Shown here: positions 24,310 to 33,900 of the stretch, piece after piece
How the letters are laid out: each line of letters opens with the position of its first letter
Position numbering within the stretch: the stretch's first letter is position 1
NCBI GenBank assembly: GCA_035319125.1
Contig: DATHDG010000015.1
Coordinates: 1-64,000, forward strand
DNA: 64,000 bases
Source of the DNA: Fen-1308 sp035319125
GTDB lineage: Bacteria > Nitrospirota > Thermodesulfovibrionia > Thermodesulfovibrionales > Dissulfurispiraceae
Direction: 5' to 3'
Program-made: the position numbers and the translations under genes
The notes under the pieces: model-generated
What the model was told of the DNA's origin: nothing
The model's input: the letters and a program-made list of their open reading frames with translations, nothing else
Database searches by the model: none

Positions 24310-24726
24310 ATGAAGCGTATAGCTGTAATTGACGGCCAAGGAGGCGGAATCGGTAGCCTCATAATAAAGTCGCTAAGAGAGCGCTTCGGCGAGACTGTAG
24401 AAATCATAGCACTTGGCACTAACTCTACTGCAACCACTAGTATGCTTAAAGCGCGTGCAAATAAGGGCGCTACAGGTGAGAACGCTATTTTATGGAATGC
24501 GCCGAAGGTAGATATTATTGCAGGTACGCTAAGCATTGTTCTTGGCAACGGCATGCTTGGTGAACTGACTCCTCGTATGGCTGAGGCTGTGGCATCGTCG
24601 CCTGCAAAAAAAATTCTGCTGCCATTTAATCAGGAACATGTTGCGGTTGTTGGGGTCGTCAGGGAGCCATTGCCCCATCTAATAGAAATGTTGGTGTCGA
24701 GCGTAAAGGAGGATTCAGATGTGTGA
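24310..24726 (+). CDS. DUF3842 protein
   Basis: This 138-residue protein begins MKRIAVIDGQGGGIGSLIIKSLRE, the DUF3842 signature: a nucleotide-binding-like glycine-rich loop. The rest matches with ATTSMLKARANKGATGENAI and ILLPFNQEHVAVVGV. Function is unknown. It overlaps by 8 bp the CooT gene; the two are a recurrent pair in anaerobes, which suggests a nickel-related role. Confidence 0.88.
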   Translation: MKRIAVIDGQGGGIGSLIIKSLRERFGETVEIIALGTNSTATTSMLKARANKGATGENAILWNAPKVDIIAGTLSIVLGNGMLGELTPRMAEAVASSPAKKILLPFNQEHVAVVGVVREPLPHLIEMLVSSVKEDSDV

Positions 24727-24910
24727 AGCCAGCGCCTATATTTACAAGGACGGCAAGGAAGAGCTTTATCTGGACAGCGTAGATGTGCTGGTGCCTGAGG
24801 GCAACAAGATATTTTTGAAGAATCTTTTCGGCGAGCAAAAAACCTTTGTCGGAAAAGTGAAGGAAATATCTTTGCTCAGACATAAGATACTTTTAGAGGA
24901 AACTCAGTAA
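24719..24910 (+). CDS. CooT-family nickel-binding protein
   Basis: This 63-residue protein begins MCEASAYIYKDGKEELYLDSVDVLVPEG, matching the CooT/RNA-binding-like family. The Cys at position 2 is the known Ni(II) ligand of CooT dimers. CooT helps nickel delivery to CO dehydrogenase in Rhodospirillum; no such enzyme is in the window, but a LarA-family (nickel pincer cofactor) gene lies at the right edge. A GTAAAGGAGG site lies 8 bases upstream, inside the DUF3842 gene. Confidence 0.9.
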   Translation: MCEASAYIYKDGKEELYLDSVDVLVPEGNKIFLKNLFGEQKTFVGKVKEISLLRHKILLEETQ

Positions 24911-24914
24911 TAGT

Positions 24915-25751
24915 TTGGCATTCTGGAGACTAGTCGACTCAGGGGTGTGCGATGCAGCCTTTAATATGGCTCTCGATGAAGCCCTCTCCGTTTCTGTACG
25001 AAAAGCCAATTCCCCAACGGTAATGCGGCTATATGCCTGGGAGGCCCCGGCAATCAGTATCGGTGCCTTTCAGAAAGCGAGTGATATAAACCTCGAATAC
25101 TGCACGAATAACAACATCCAAATTGTAAGAAGACCCACTGGCGGCCGTGCGATCCTGCACGGAGACGAATTGACATACAGCTTCTCAGCAAAAAATGACG
25201 ATCAATTTGCAGGCGGACTGATGAACGCATACCGGCGAATTGGCGAGGCATTCAATCTTTGCTTTAGCATGGCAGGTCTTAAGTGTTTAGTCAGAAGCAC
25301 CCCTGAAAAAGGAAGTAACTTATCGCGGAGCCCACTCTGCTTCGCCTCGTCGTCTCTTGGAGAAATTAGCAGCAATGGAATGAAGATCATAGGTTCGGCC
25401 CAGAAACGCTGGAAGGACGGCTTTTTGCAGCAGGGAACAATTCCGTTTGCCACAGACCATACCATATTAAAGGCTGTGTTCCGAAAATGTTTTACGAAGT
25501 TTGAGTCTTCAGCGCAAAGCGGTTTGAGAGAACTGCTTCCTCATTTTGACGTTGGAAATTTCAAGAAACTGTTGATTACTGCGTTCGAAGAGACTTTTGC
25601 TGTTACACTGGTTGATTCTCAGCCTTCTTCTGCTGAACTGGAGCTTGCTCATCAACTGGCCGCTGAGAAGTATCTTGAACAGATCTGGACTCTGGAAGGG
25701 AAGACAGATGACCAGTTCTGTAATAATGCAAAAATATCGCAGCAAGTATAA
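24915..25751 (+). CDS. Lipoate-protein ligase/octanoyltransferase family protein
   Basis: This 278-residue protein has a biotin/lipoate A/B ligase fold with RRPTGGRAILHGDELTYSF (the lipoate-binding loop with GG-x-x-x-x-H) and SNGMKIIGSAQKRWKDGFLQQGTI (Lys in the active site). It would attach lipoate or octanoate to dehydrogenase or GcvH domains. It appears to start with TTG at 24915, and no ATG with a site is nearby. Its last 149 bp overlap the 3' end of the opposite-strand membrane-protein gene. Ligase (LplA) versus transferase (LipM) activity cannot be settled here. Confidence 0.85.
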   Translation: MAFWRLVDSGVCDAAFNMALDEALSVSVRKANSPTVMRLYAWEAPAISIGAFQKASDINLEYCTNNNIQIVRRPTGGRAILHGDELTYSFSAKNDDQFAGGLMNAYRRIGEAFNLCFSMAGLKCLVRSTPEKGSNLSRSPLCFASSSLGEISSNGMKIIGSAQKRWKDGFLQQGTIPFATDHTILKAVFRKCFTKFESSAQSGLRELLPHFDVGNFKKLLITAFEETFAVTLVDSQPSSAELELAHQLAAEKYLEQIWTLEGKTDDQFCNNAKISQQV

Positions 25752-26607
25752 CAAGGCCGACATAACCATGGGCAGCCTGTGAAATAATCTGAAAAGGCAT
25801 AGCCAGCGCCGGCCCAATATTAGGGATTACAGCCAGCAGTGATGTAATTGTAACCGATATTGAGCCAGCTGCAAGATAAAGTGCAATCAATATTCCCAGA
25901 AGCATATGTGCCGACGCATTTCTGGATAGGTATTGCGCTATCTGCCTGATAGCTTTAAAGGGTCTCGGTCTGCTGAATACAAGGTACGCGCAGCCATAGA
26001 AAGTCAGCCCCAGCGTTATGAAGAAAAGAAATAGTCCTAATGACAGTAATACCAGAAAAAAGAAGATGCTCAGAAAAACCGCAAACGTTGCCTCTTGTGT
26101 CTGTGCCACCGAGATGATCCTTTTGGCTGCTTCACTTAAAATACCCATGATCATTGCCAGGAGCGCAAAAGCAATTCCAGACAAGTTGGAAAAAATAAAC
26201 AACGGAAAGAAAAGCCTCTTAGATTCGGCCCAGAAGAAGCTGATACTGAAACGCTGCCCGTTGATTATCGTTTTTGCTAACGATCCTATAGTTCCAGCAA
26301 GCGCGAATATCCACATAGCTACTATTGCAGCCACATAAAGTAGAAAAGCAATGACTACAAACAGCACGATGGGTAGCGACTCCTTCATCATAGCTGCACT
26401 TACATGGAAAACACTGACCAGATCGTTCTGCCGCAGTATCTCTGTAAGGTCGATGCCAAAAATGACAAAAGCTATCGCCAGGGGAATGCCAACTATTATA
26501 AGAAGGCTGATAAAACTGACAAACATGAAGCTAAACTGCACAAGGACCAGCGGCCAGTTCGCGTTGGCAACAGTCATTGCTTCCCTTATAAGAGAAAAGT
26601 ATTTCAT
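25603..26607 (-). CDS. Polytopic membrane protein, unknown
   Basis: This 334-residue protein has about six hydrophobic helices and a soluble, Gln/Pro/Ser-rich C-terminal tail of 40 residues. I see no known motif, though the layout recalls membrane domains of the DUF7847/GDPD-like kind. It follows the LpxI gene by 8 bp on the same strand, ending the lipid A and outer-membrane operon, so an envelope role is plausible. Its last 149 bp are antisense to the lipoate ligase gene. Confidence 0.72.
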   Translation of the reverse strand: MKYFSLIREAMTVANANWPLVLVQFSFMFVSFISLLIIVGIPLAIAFVIFGIDLTEILRQNDLVSVFHVSAAMMKESLPIVLFVVIAFLLYVAAIVAMWIFALAGTIGSLAKTIINGQRFSISFFWAESKRLFFPLFIFSNLSGIAFALLAMIMGILSEAAKRIISVAQTQEATFAVFLSIFFFLVLLSLGLFLFFITLGLTFYGCAYLVFSRPRPFKAIRQIAQYLSRNASAHMLLGILIALYLAAGSISVTITSLLAVIPNIGPALAMPFQIISQAAHGYVGLVILAAIFLHYYRTGHLSSLPESRSVQDTSQRPVDEQAPVQQKKAENQPV

Positions 26608-26615
26608 CTGCCTCT

Positions 26616-27452
26616 TTAGCTTTTGGAGCTGCGACGATACATGGTTTCTTCAGAGATGCCGATTACTGCAATCCCAGCCCTCTCAGCCTCTCTTAATACG
26701 ACATCCCGCCCCATGATCATGCTTCTACCGGCCTCTAGTGCCAGTACACGCGCCCTGGCCTTCTCCATAGATCTCATAGTATCCATTCCAACTGCTGGAA
26801 CATCCAGCCTCATATCCTGCTGGGGCTTGCTAACTTTAACAACAACAGCTCCCTCAGCCGCCCAATGCCCGCCCCGAATAATGGCTTCGTCAGTACCTTC
26901 TATGGCTTCCACTGCCATCACCGCCTGTCCTTTGACAACCACCGTCTGCCCTATATCTAGTTTTCCGATCTCTTTTGCTATCTTCCATCCGAATTCAATG
27001 TCTTTCCATTGTTCTTCATCAGGACGCCGCGCAGTTAGATACCCATCAGGAGTAAGGAGGTGAGGGCTGAATTTTACTGTCTCAATAATCTGAATGCCTT
27101 CACTTTCAAGTTCTTTCGTCAGGGCATTCAGTATTGCATCATCAGTTCTATCCTTGATCGAAAACAGCAACTTGACAGCCCTGAGATCAGGGGTTATCTT
27201 TGATTTATAGAGAAGAGACTTCGGCACCTTGCCGGCCATTATAGCTTCCTTAATCCTGTGCTTTTTCAGAGTGGATATGATATCACCAAGCTTACCCGGA
27301 TTAACCCATCTGATTTCGTCTGACAACCCCTCCATCTCCTTCGGAGCAAGGTTTTCAAGAGCAACGGTTACGACCCTGTAGCCGCGTTCTTTGGCATCAT
27401 TCGCAATTATCAGGGGCAATTCTCCTGTTCCGGCTATAATTCCTATCTGCAT
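26616..27452 (-). CDS. lpxI: UDP-2,3-diacylglucosamine pyrophosphatase LpxI
   Basis: This 278-residue protein is the DUF1009/LpxI type of UDP-2,3-diacylglucosamine hydrolase, which makes lipid X in lipid A synthesis in organisms lacking LpxH. Typical parts are IGIIAGTGELPLIIANDAKERG at the start, FGWKIAKEIGKLDIGQTVVVKGQAVMAVEAIEGTDEAI and PAVGMDTMRSMEKARARVLALEAGRSM. Its start overlaps by 10 bp the end of lpxA. Confidence 0.93.
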   Translation of the reverse strand: MQIGIIAGTGELPLIIANDAKERGYRVVTVALENLAPKEMEGLSDEIRWVNPGKLGDIISTLKKHRIKEAIMAGKVPKSLLYKSKITPDLRAVKLLFSIKDRTDDAILNALTKELESEGIQIIETVKFSPHLLTPDGYLTARRPDEEQWKDIEFGWKIAKEIGKLDIGQTVVVKGQAVMAVEAIEGTDEAIIRGGHWAAEGAVVVKVSKPQQDMRLDVPAVGMDTMRSMEKARARVLALEAGRSMIMGRDVVLREAERAGIAVIGISEETMYRRSSKS

Positions 27453-28222
27453 ATGCCCCGTTTGTTCTTTTCGATGAATTCCACCAGATGTTTCAACTCA
27501 GCAATCTGCGGAAGATCCGTTTTGATCGCTCTTAATGCATCGGCAAGTGTCCTTTTTTCCCTAAACAATATCTTATATGCCTTTTTCAGGGCATTAATAG
27601 TTTCATCCGAAAAATTACGGCGTTTAAGCCCGACACTGTTCAATCCGTACAGCTTCGCACGCGCGCCAGATGCCATAGTATAAGGAGGTATGTCCTGCCC
27701 GATACCGCTGAAGCCGCCCACCATGGCGTAAGAACCAATGCGCGTAAACTGATGCACAACAACAACTCCCCCGATAAACGCGAAGTCCTCGATCATAACA
27801 TGGCCCGCTAAAGTCGCGGCATTGGCAAGTATATTAGACGAACCTACCTGACAGTCATGGGCGATATGACAGTAAGCCATTATGAAATTGCCTTCTCCGA
27901 TTTTTGTAAACCCGTCACCGCTGACAGAACCGCGATGGATTGATGTGTATTCGCGTATTATGCAGCCTCTGCCGATTCTTACTCCTGTGGGTTCGCCCTT
28001 ATATTTTAGATCTTGAGGCGGCAATCCAACTGTTGCGAATGGATGAACAGTGCAGCCTTCGCCTATTTCTGTGCGTCCCTCTACTACCACATGAGAGATC
28101 AGTTTAGTCCCTTTGCCGATAACTGCTCCGTCACCCACAGTGCAGTACGGACCTATGGCAACTCCATCTGCAATCTCCGCCTTTTTGCTGATAATAGCAG
28201 TTTTATGAATTTCGTTTGCCAT
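27443..28222 (-). CDS. lpxA: UDP-GlcNAc acyltransferase LpxA
   Basis: This 259-residue left-handed beta-helix acyltransferase catalyses the first step of lipid A synthesis. Hexapeptide repeats fill residues 5-185 and the catalytic His is in MAYCHIAHDCQVG. The C-terminal helical domain (NSVGLKRRNFSDETINALKKAYKILF) is typical. Part of the bamA-skp-lpxD-fabZ-lpxA-lpxI operon. Confidence 0.96.
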   Translation of the reverse strand: MANEIHKTAIISKKAEIADGVAIGPYCTVGDGAVIGKGTKLISHVVVEGRTEIGEGCTVHPFATVGLPPQDLKYKGEPTGVRIGRGCIIREYTSIHRGSVSGDGFTKIGEGNFIMAYCHIAHDCQVGSSNILANAATLAGHVMIEDFAFIGGVVVVHQFTRIGSYAMVGGFSGIGQDIPPYTMASGARAKLYGLNSVGLKRRNFSDETINALKKAYKILFREKRTLADALRAIKTDLPQIAELKHLVEFIEKNKRGICR

Positions 28223-28230
28223 AACCTCTC

Positions 28231-28662
28231 CTATAGTGCCTTGTCTGTCATCATGGCTGTGAACTCAGCTTCAGACACCAGCTTTCCGTCCACAAATGCA
28301 TTGCCGCTGAACTTCCATACATTGCCGCGCTTATGTGATACATTTACCTCAAAACGCAGCTGATCGCCCGGAACCACCGGCTTACGGAATTTAACTTTGT
28401 CTATGCTCATAAAATATACCGACATACCTGACATTCCCGACTTGAACGCAAGTATGCCTGCCACCTGAGCCATAGCCTCCACAATTAAAACCCCCGGCAT
28501 AACCGGATTATTGGGGAAGTGGCCAGTAAAGAATGGTTCATTTATCGAAACATTCTTGATGCCAACAGCCCTCACCTCAGTTTCCAGCTCAAGAACCCGG
28601 TCGACCAATAAAAATGGATAACGGTGAGGCAGCAGTGACATTATTTCTTTAATTTCAATCAT
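28231..28662 (-). CDS. fabZ: (3R)-hydroxyacyl-ACP dehydratase FabZ
   Basis: This 143-residue hot-dog-fold dehydratase has PHRYPFLLVDRVLELE (catalytic His) and GHFPNNPVMPGVLIVEAMAQ (catalytic Glu). It supplies unsaturated acyl-ACP for fatty acid elongation and balances flux with LpxA. The lpxA start lies 8 bp downstream of its stop. GGAGG lies before the ATG. Confidence 0.96.
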   Translation of the reverse strand: MIEIKEIMSLLPHRYPFLLVDRVLELETEVRAVGIKNVSINEPFFTGHFPNNPVMPGVLIVEAMAQVAGILAFKSGMSGMSVYFMSIDKVKFRKPVVPGDQLRFEVNVSHKRGNVWKFSGNAFVDGKLVSEAEFTAMMTDKAL

Positions 28663-28762
28663 ATTACCTCCACAAACATGTCTTCACAAGCCATTAGGCT
28701 TCCAGATTACATTCTCGTTGCCTGCTGAAAATACAGATAGGTTGCTTATATATTCATTTCTT

Positions 28763-29806
28763 CTATTGTTGCCTGTCTGATCCTGACTTGCCGCCATTGC
28801 ATTTCAAGGTCTTAATCTGTTCTTCAAGTTCATGAATCTTTTTCTTTAACTCAGGCAGCTGTGCAAATATCGCTGTTGATTTAAGCCAATCACGATGCGG
28901 AATTGCAGGGCCCCCAGAATAAATGCCCTTACTGACCTTCCCCATAAATCCACCTTTGGCACCCAACATAGTACCGGCTTCTATTTCAGTATGATCAGCT
29001 ATGCCCGCTTGTCCACCAAGCACTACTCCATCGCCGACTGTAGAGCTGCCGCCAATACCAACTTGAGCCACTAATATTGCTCCTCTGCCAATCTGTACAT
29101 TATGTCCGATCTGTACCTGATTGTCGATCTTAGTACCACAGCCTATAACTGTACTGCCGGTGGTAGCCCGGTCTATGGTGGTGTTAGCGCCTATTTCAAC
29201 ATCGTCCTCTATGATAACTCTGCCGACCTGAGGAATTTTAACGTGTGACCTCCCATCAAAAACAAACCCGAAGCCATCTGCGCCAACCACGGCGCCGGCA
29301 TGAATTATCACTCTCGAACCTACGGTAACGCCTTCGCGTATTGTAGCATTTGGATAAATCGTGCATGCCTCGCCAATTGAGCTGCCCGCTCCGATGTACA
29401 CACCCGGATAGATAACCGATCTCTTGCCTATAATTGCATGTTCTGCGATATATGCAAAAGGATATATGGTCGCATTTTCTCCAATGTTTGCCGTCGGCGA
29501 CACCACAGCCTTTTCACTAACTCCCAAATACGGATGGGGCTTAACATAGAAATATCCTAAGAGTTTCGCAAAAGCTAACTGCGGATTAATACATGCAATC
29601 TGCGGCTTTTCAATATCTTCGATGAACTCTCTAACAATAAGTGCAGTAGCAGGACTGGTCCTGGCTTCTTTAATAAATTTGCCAGAGCCAATAAAAGTGA
29701 TATCTCCTGCCTTTGCTTCTGACAGGCCGGCAACGCCTGTTATGTCAGTATCGCCATCGCCTGTTATGCGGCCTTCCAGAAATAATGCGATTTCGCTCAG
29801 TTTCAT
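28763..29806 (-). CDS. lpxD: UDP-3-O-acylglucosamine N-acyltransferase LpxD
   Basis: This 347-residue protein has an N-terminal uridine-binding domain (1-100), a hexapeptide beta-helix and a C-terminal helix (ELKKKIHELEEQIK). The catalytic His is in QIGHNVQIGRGAIL. ATG 29806 gives the normal LpxD start (MKLSEIALFLEG); a GTG at 29851 would add 15 residues without support. It adds the N-linked acyl chain of lipid A. Confidence 0.95.
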   Translation of the reverse strand: MKLSEIALFLEGRITGDGDTDITGVAGLSEAKAGDITFIGSGKFIKEARTSPATALIVREFIEDIEKPQIACINPQLAFAKLLGYFYVKPHPYLGVSEKAVVSPTANIGENATIYPFAYIAEHAIIGKRSVIYPGVYIGAGSSIGEACTIYPNATIREGVTVGSRVIIHAGAVVGADGFGFVFDGRSHVKIPQVGRVIIEDDVEIGANTTIDRATTGSTVIGCGTKIDNQVQIGHNVQIGRGAILVAQVGIGGSSTVGDGVVLGGQAGIADHTEIEAGTMLGAKGGFMGKVSKGIYSGGPAIPHRDWLKSTAIFAQLPELKKKIHELEEQIKTLKCNGGKSGSDRQQ

Positions 29807-29880
29807 ATTAAAAAGAAATTGAGCCGCTGGGCAGCACATCTTAGGTGCCACTCACCAACGACTCATATATATGTGTCTCC

Positions 29881-30426
29881 TTATTTCTTACCGCTGCTAT
29901 GTTTGCCGGAATTAATCCTCTGAATGACTTTGTCGGTTATATCCAGACCCTTGTCTGAGAAAAGCACAAGACCTTCAGCTTTTTCAATTATAAGCGTATA
30001 CTGCTCTTCCTGTGCAATAGCTGTGATAATATCTCTGATATCTTTTACAATACGCCCTGTCAGCTCGCCCTCTTTCTTGCGAACTTCATTCTGCGAGTCT
30101 GCAGCTGTCCGCTGATACTCTCTTGTAAGCCGCTCAAATTCGTCTTCCTTGCTCTTCTTAGCATCAGCTGATAACACTCCGCTCTTCTTTTCTAGCTCTC
30201 CCTTTATCCTCTCAATCGCCTTGCCTTTGTCCTCGAGGGAGTTCTGTTTGCTCTTTATCAACGATTCCAACTCGGATTTCGCTTTCTTCCCCTGTTCAGA
30301 TTCGTTCACCGCTTTGTAGAGATCCACAAGGCCAATTTTCAACGCTGCATCTGCAGCCAGCACCTGGGATACTGCAAAGAAAATCAGGGACACCGCGAGG
30401 GCGCCCATAAATACCGCTTTCTTCAT
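29881..30426 (-). CDS. Skp/OmpH periplasmic chaperone
   Basis: This 181-residue protein has a signal peptide (MKKAVFMGALAVSLIFFAVSQVLAA) and the OmpH domain: KIGLVDLYKAVNESEQGKKAKSELE, a long helical tentacle and a C-terminal DITDKVIQRIN. It guides outer-membrane proteins to BamA, encoded just upstream. GGAGG fits ATG 30426; ATG 30429 is adjacent and possible. Confidence 0.92.
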   Translation of the reverse strand: MKKAVFMGALAVSLIFFAVSQVLAADAALKIGLVDLYKAVNESEQGKKAKSELESLIKSKQNSLEDKGKAIERIKGELEKKSGVLSADAKKSKEDEFERLTREYQRTAADSQNEVRKKEGELTGRIVKDIRDIITAIAQEEQYTLIIEKAEGLVLFSDKGLDITDKVIQRINSGKHSSGKK

Positions 30427-30512
30427 CATTGCCTCCATTAAAGTTTTCAATATTAGTAGATGTTACGCACACATTCAGCAGCGTGCGTCAGCAAGCCAAT
30501 ATTTATGCGCAG

Positions 30513-32771
30513 CTAGAACGCCTGACCGAACGCGAATTCTATCTTGCCCCCGGCTTCGCCTTCTCTTTTTGCTATATTGACTCCGTATTCTATCCTAATC
30601 GGTCCGAAGGGAGAGATCCATCTCACGCCACCGCCAGCAGTATAACGCAGGTCACTGCCAAAAGTTTCGTTGCTGCCATATGCTCGACCGGCATCAAAGA
30701 ATACCACTCCCTTTATTTTTAGATCCTGGATGATAGGGAAAATATACTCGGCATTGAACACTAGCTCTTTGGTGCCGCCGATTGCCTCACCTGTTCCCGG
30801 GTCTTTAGGTCCGGCTATGCCCCAACCAAGACCGCGCACAGTGTATATACCGCCGACATAGAAATTCTCGTATAGTGGCAAGGTTTTACCAAATATGCCG
30901 CTGGCCCACCCAACACGGCCCCTCAGATGGATGGTAGTCACATCGAAGAGCGGGAAATACCAGCCTGAATCGATCACGGTTTTTATAAAGGCATTATCTC
31001 CGCCAAGGCCGGCAAATGTCGTTGACACTACATTTCTGGAACCGCGTAAAGGGTCAAGATAATAATCTCTTGTGTCTCTGGCGATTGAAGGCGTGATTGC
31101 ACTCGTAATCTTCTTGCCTAATTGTTCCTGAATGACTTGTGAAGAGTTGCTGGCAATATCAGAGACTTTTACTTGCTCAAGGTTGTATGTGATCCCTGCA
31201 CTCCAGTATTCCCAAAAGCTCTTGCCAAGGCTTAACTCAAGGCCAACAGCTTTTCTTGTAAAATCGGGATATTCCCTTTGTTGTTTATAAATAGTTGCAC
31301 CGAACGCTAAAGGCTTATCGAGGAACCAGGGGTCGCGAAACGTAAGCTCCGCGTCATTCATCTTAGTTCCAATCTCTCCTTTTGCTTTTATCAGTTGCCC
31401 ATTGCCAAACAGGTTTGCCTGGGATATTTCGACCATGCCTATTACCTTGTCTACAGAACTGTAACCGCCGCCAACACTCAATGATCCGGTTGATTTTTCC
31501 TTGACCTTGACGTCGAGATCGACAGCTTTTTCATCGGGTCTGGGTTTGGGTGCAATATCTACAGTTTCAAAGAAATTAAGGTTATTCAAACGTTCATAAC
31601 TTCTCTTCAATGCAGAATTGTTGAAGGTATCCCCTTCATCAACTCTGATTTCTCTCCTGATAACCTTATCTCTGGTTTTTGTATTACCGGATATATCTAT
31701 CTTGCCTATCTTATACTTGTCTCCTTCTCCGATCTGATAGGTGACAGCAACTGTCCTTTTATTTTCATCCGGTATAAGATCCGGGTTAATGGAAACCAAT
31801 GCGTAGCCGTTGTCGGCATATTTGTCCGTAAGTTCCGTTACGTCTTTCTTCATGTCAGCTTTGCTAAATACTTTATTCGGCGTCAGTTTGACAAGCTTCC
31901 TCAACTCTTCTTCATTAAATATTTTATTGCCTGCTATTCCAACAGAAGAGACAGAGAACTGTTCACCTTCTGAAACAGCAATTGTTATGATCATGCCCTT
32001 CTTATCTTCTGTCAGTTTAACTACCGGATCGCCGACGATAATCTTCAGATATCCGTTATCAAAGTAAAGATCTCTGATCTGTTCGAGGCTGGTCTTCATC
32101 TCTTCCTTTTTATAGTATCCTGTGCCGGTGATGAAAGAGATTATGCCTCTCTCTTTCGTTTTCATGGCTTTTTTTATCTTGCTTGCGGATAGGGCTTTAT
32201 TGTTTTCGATCCTGATTTCTTTGATCTTAACTTTGTCGCCTTCATCAATCTGATAAGTCACTACAACCTCGCCCTCGTCAGTTTTATTGACAACTGGCAC
32301 AACCTTGGCAAGGTAATAACCTTCATCTTCATAGAAATTCTTAAGTTTTATGGCATTGTCGTTAATAAGGGTTATATCTGCAATTGCGCCGGGCGTTATC
32401 GCAATGTGTTCTTTCAACTTCTTATCGTCGTACTCTTTGTTGCCCTGGAAATCAACCTTGATAAGCGTTGGTTTCTCTTTTACAGCATATATAACCTTGA
32501 TTCCGCCCTCAAAAGGCTCAAGGGATACATTGACGTCATCGAAATAGCCCATTTTATAAATAGCTTTAATATCAGCAGTGGTTTTTTCCTGGGACAATGC
32601 CTCCCCTACTTTCTGAGAAAGCTTTGCCTTTACCGCACCGTCCTCAATACGCCGCAAGCCTTTAACTTCAATTGTCGTTACCATCGGGAGGTTATCGGCA
32701 AGCGCAATGCCGACTATGACAACCAACAGAAAAATGCTCAAAAAAGCCAGGGCAATTTTTTTTCTGTTCAT
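30513..32771 (-). CDS. bamA: Outer membrane assembly factor BamA
   Basis: This 752-residue protein has a signal peptide (1-25), five POTRA repeats (about 30-420, starting TTIEVKGLRRIEDGAVK) and a 16-stranded beta-barrel. The barrel includes VRGLGWGIAGP (the VRGF/Y-type loop-6 motif) and ends in FGQAF, with a C-terminal aromatic. It inserts beta-barrel proteins into the outer membrane. It is the first gene of the minus-strand envelope operon, with a ROK gene divergent from it. Confidence 0.95.
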   Translation of the reverse strand: MNRKKIALAFLSIFLLVVIVGIALADNLPMVTTIEVKGLRRIEDGAVKAKLSQKVGEALSQEKTTADIKAIYKMGYFDDVNVSLEPFEGGIKVIYAVKEKPTLIKVDFQGNKEYDDKKLKEHIAITPGAIADITLINDNAIKLKNFYEDEGYYLAKVVPVVNKTDEGEVVVTYQIDEGDKVKIKEIRIENNKALSASKIKKAMKTKERGIISFITGTGYYKKEEMKTSLEQIRDLYFDNGYLKIIVGDPVVKLTEDKKGMIITIAVSEGEQFSVSSVGIAGNKIFNEEELRKLVKLTPNKVFSKADMKKDVTELTDKYADNGYALVSINPDLIPDENKRTVAVTYQIGEGDKYKIGKIDISGNTKTRDKVIRREIRVDEGDTFNNSALKRSYERLNNLNFFETVDIAPKPRPDEKAVDLDVKVKEKSTGSLSVGGGYSSVDKVIGMVEISQANLFGNGQLIKAKGEIGTKMNDAELTFRDPWFLDKPLAFGATIYKQQREYPDFTRKAVGLELSLGKSFWEYWSAGITYNLEQVKVSDIASNSSQVIQEQLGKKITSAITPSIARDTRDYYLDPLRGSRNVVSTTFAGLGGDNAFIKTVIDSGWYFPLFDVTTIHLRGRVGWASGIFGKTLPLYENFYVGGIYTVRGLGWGIAGPKDPGTGEAIGGTKELVFNAEYIFPIIQDLKIKGVVFFDAGRAYGSNETFGSDLRYTAGGGVRWISPFGPIRIEYGVNIAKREGEAGGKIEFAFGQAF

Positions 32772-32951
32772 GACTTCCCTTCCTGTTTTCTCATTTATTA
32801 TTCTTCTTCAACCGCTCCGATCCAAGCTGGAGCTTAGTATACCACAATATATTTATATCATGCATCAAGGCTTAAGCCGTAAAATATGCTCCCGAAGACA
32901 ATTTGTTATAATATGTTTTTGCATTTTTCCGTTGCGGAGGATCCATCAGGC

Positions 32952-33896
32952 ATGACTAAGAGTTGCTGTATTGCCGTAGATATCGGAGGCACTAATATAA
33001 GGGTCTCTCTTGTTGATTCGGACTACCGTATTTTATTGAAGTTAAAGGAGCAGGCGGGAACAGACCCTCTTTCCGTTCTTTTCAGGCTTATCGACAAGCT
33101 AATGTCAGATTTGCCTGATGGCAGCGATATCCGCGTGATTGGTCTGGCGGTTGCAGGGGCTGTAGACCATGCCAATGGAGTTGTGCTTAGAGCTCCCAAT
33201 ATACCTTCTTTTACTGGATTGAACCTGTATAGCGAGATAACCAGGCGTTACCATATAGACGCAATCATAGAAAATGACGCAAATGCCGCGGCGCTGGGTG
33301 AAAAAATCGCTGGAGCAGGACGAGACTTCAAGAATTTCGTAATGCTGACCCTCGGCACAGGCATCGGCGGAGGCATCGTTGTAAATGACAAATTGCTTAA
33401 TATTGCGGCTGAAATCGGGCATATAACAATCAACACGGCAGGGCCTCAATGCGGGTGCGGAAACCTTGGCTGTCTGGAGGCCTACGCATCTGCAACTGCT
33501 ATTATCAGTAACGCAGTTAGCGCAATAGAAAAAGGTTCGTCCAGCATTTTGAAAGATACCTATAACGGAAATTTTTACAAGATAAGCGCGGCCGACATTT
33601 ACAAGGCAGCCCTCGAGGGTGACCCTCTCAGTCGTTCTGTGCTGAGAGAGGCTGGCAAGGCCCTTGGCGTTGGTATTGCAAGCATAGTCAATACCATTAG
33701 CCCTGATGCGGTTATCCTTACAGGCGGCTTACTGGGGGCTTGGAATATTTACGTTGAAGCAGCTATTGCTGAAGCGTCAAGGCGAGCATTTCCGGTATTG
33801 TTTTCAAAGGTCAAGATACTCCAGTCCTCATTGGGAGATGATGCCGGCATAATCGGCATCGCTGCACTGGCTTTTCAAAAGGGATGTGCGGCATAA
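32952..33896 (+). CDS. ROK-family sugar kinase (glucokinase-like)
   Basis: This 314-residue ROK protein has an N-terminal phosphate loop AVDIGGTNIRVSLVD, an ENDANAAALGE catalytic segment (Asp), TLGTGIGGGIVVN and the ROK zinc site CGCGNLGCLEAYAS. There is no DNA-binding domain, so it is an enzyme rather than a repressor. Glucose is the commonest substrate but is not proven. ATG 32952 was chosen, with CGGAGG upstream. Its stop is 4 bp before lepA. Confidence 0.88.
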   Translation: MTKSCCIAVDIGGTNIRVSLVDSDYRILLKLKEQAGTDPLSVLFRLIDKLMSDLPDGSDIRVIGLAVAGAVDHANGVVLRAPNIPSFTGLNLYSEITRRYHIDAIIENDANAAALGEKIAGAGRDFKNFVMLTLGTGIGGGIVVNDKLLNIAAEIGHITINTAGPQCGCGNLGCLEAYASATAIISNAVSAIEKGSSSILKDTYNGNFYKISAADIYKAALEGDPLSRSVLREAGKALGVGIASIVNTISPDAVILTGGLLGAWNIYVEAAIAEASRRAFPVLFSKVKILQSSLGDDAGIIGIAALAFQKGCAA

Positions 33897-33900
33897 GACG

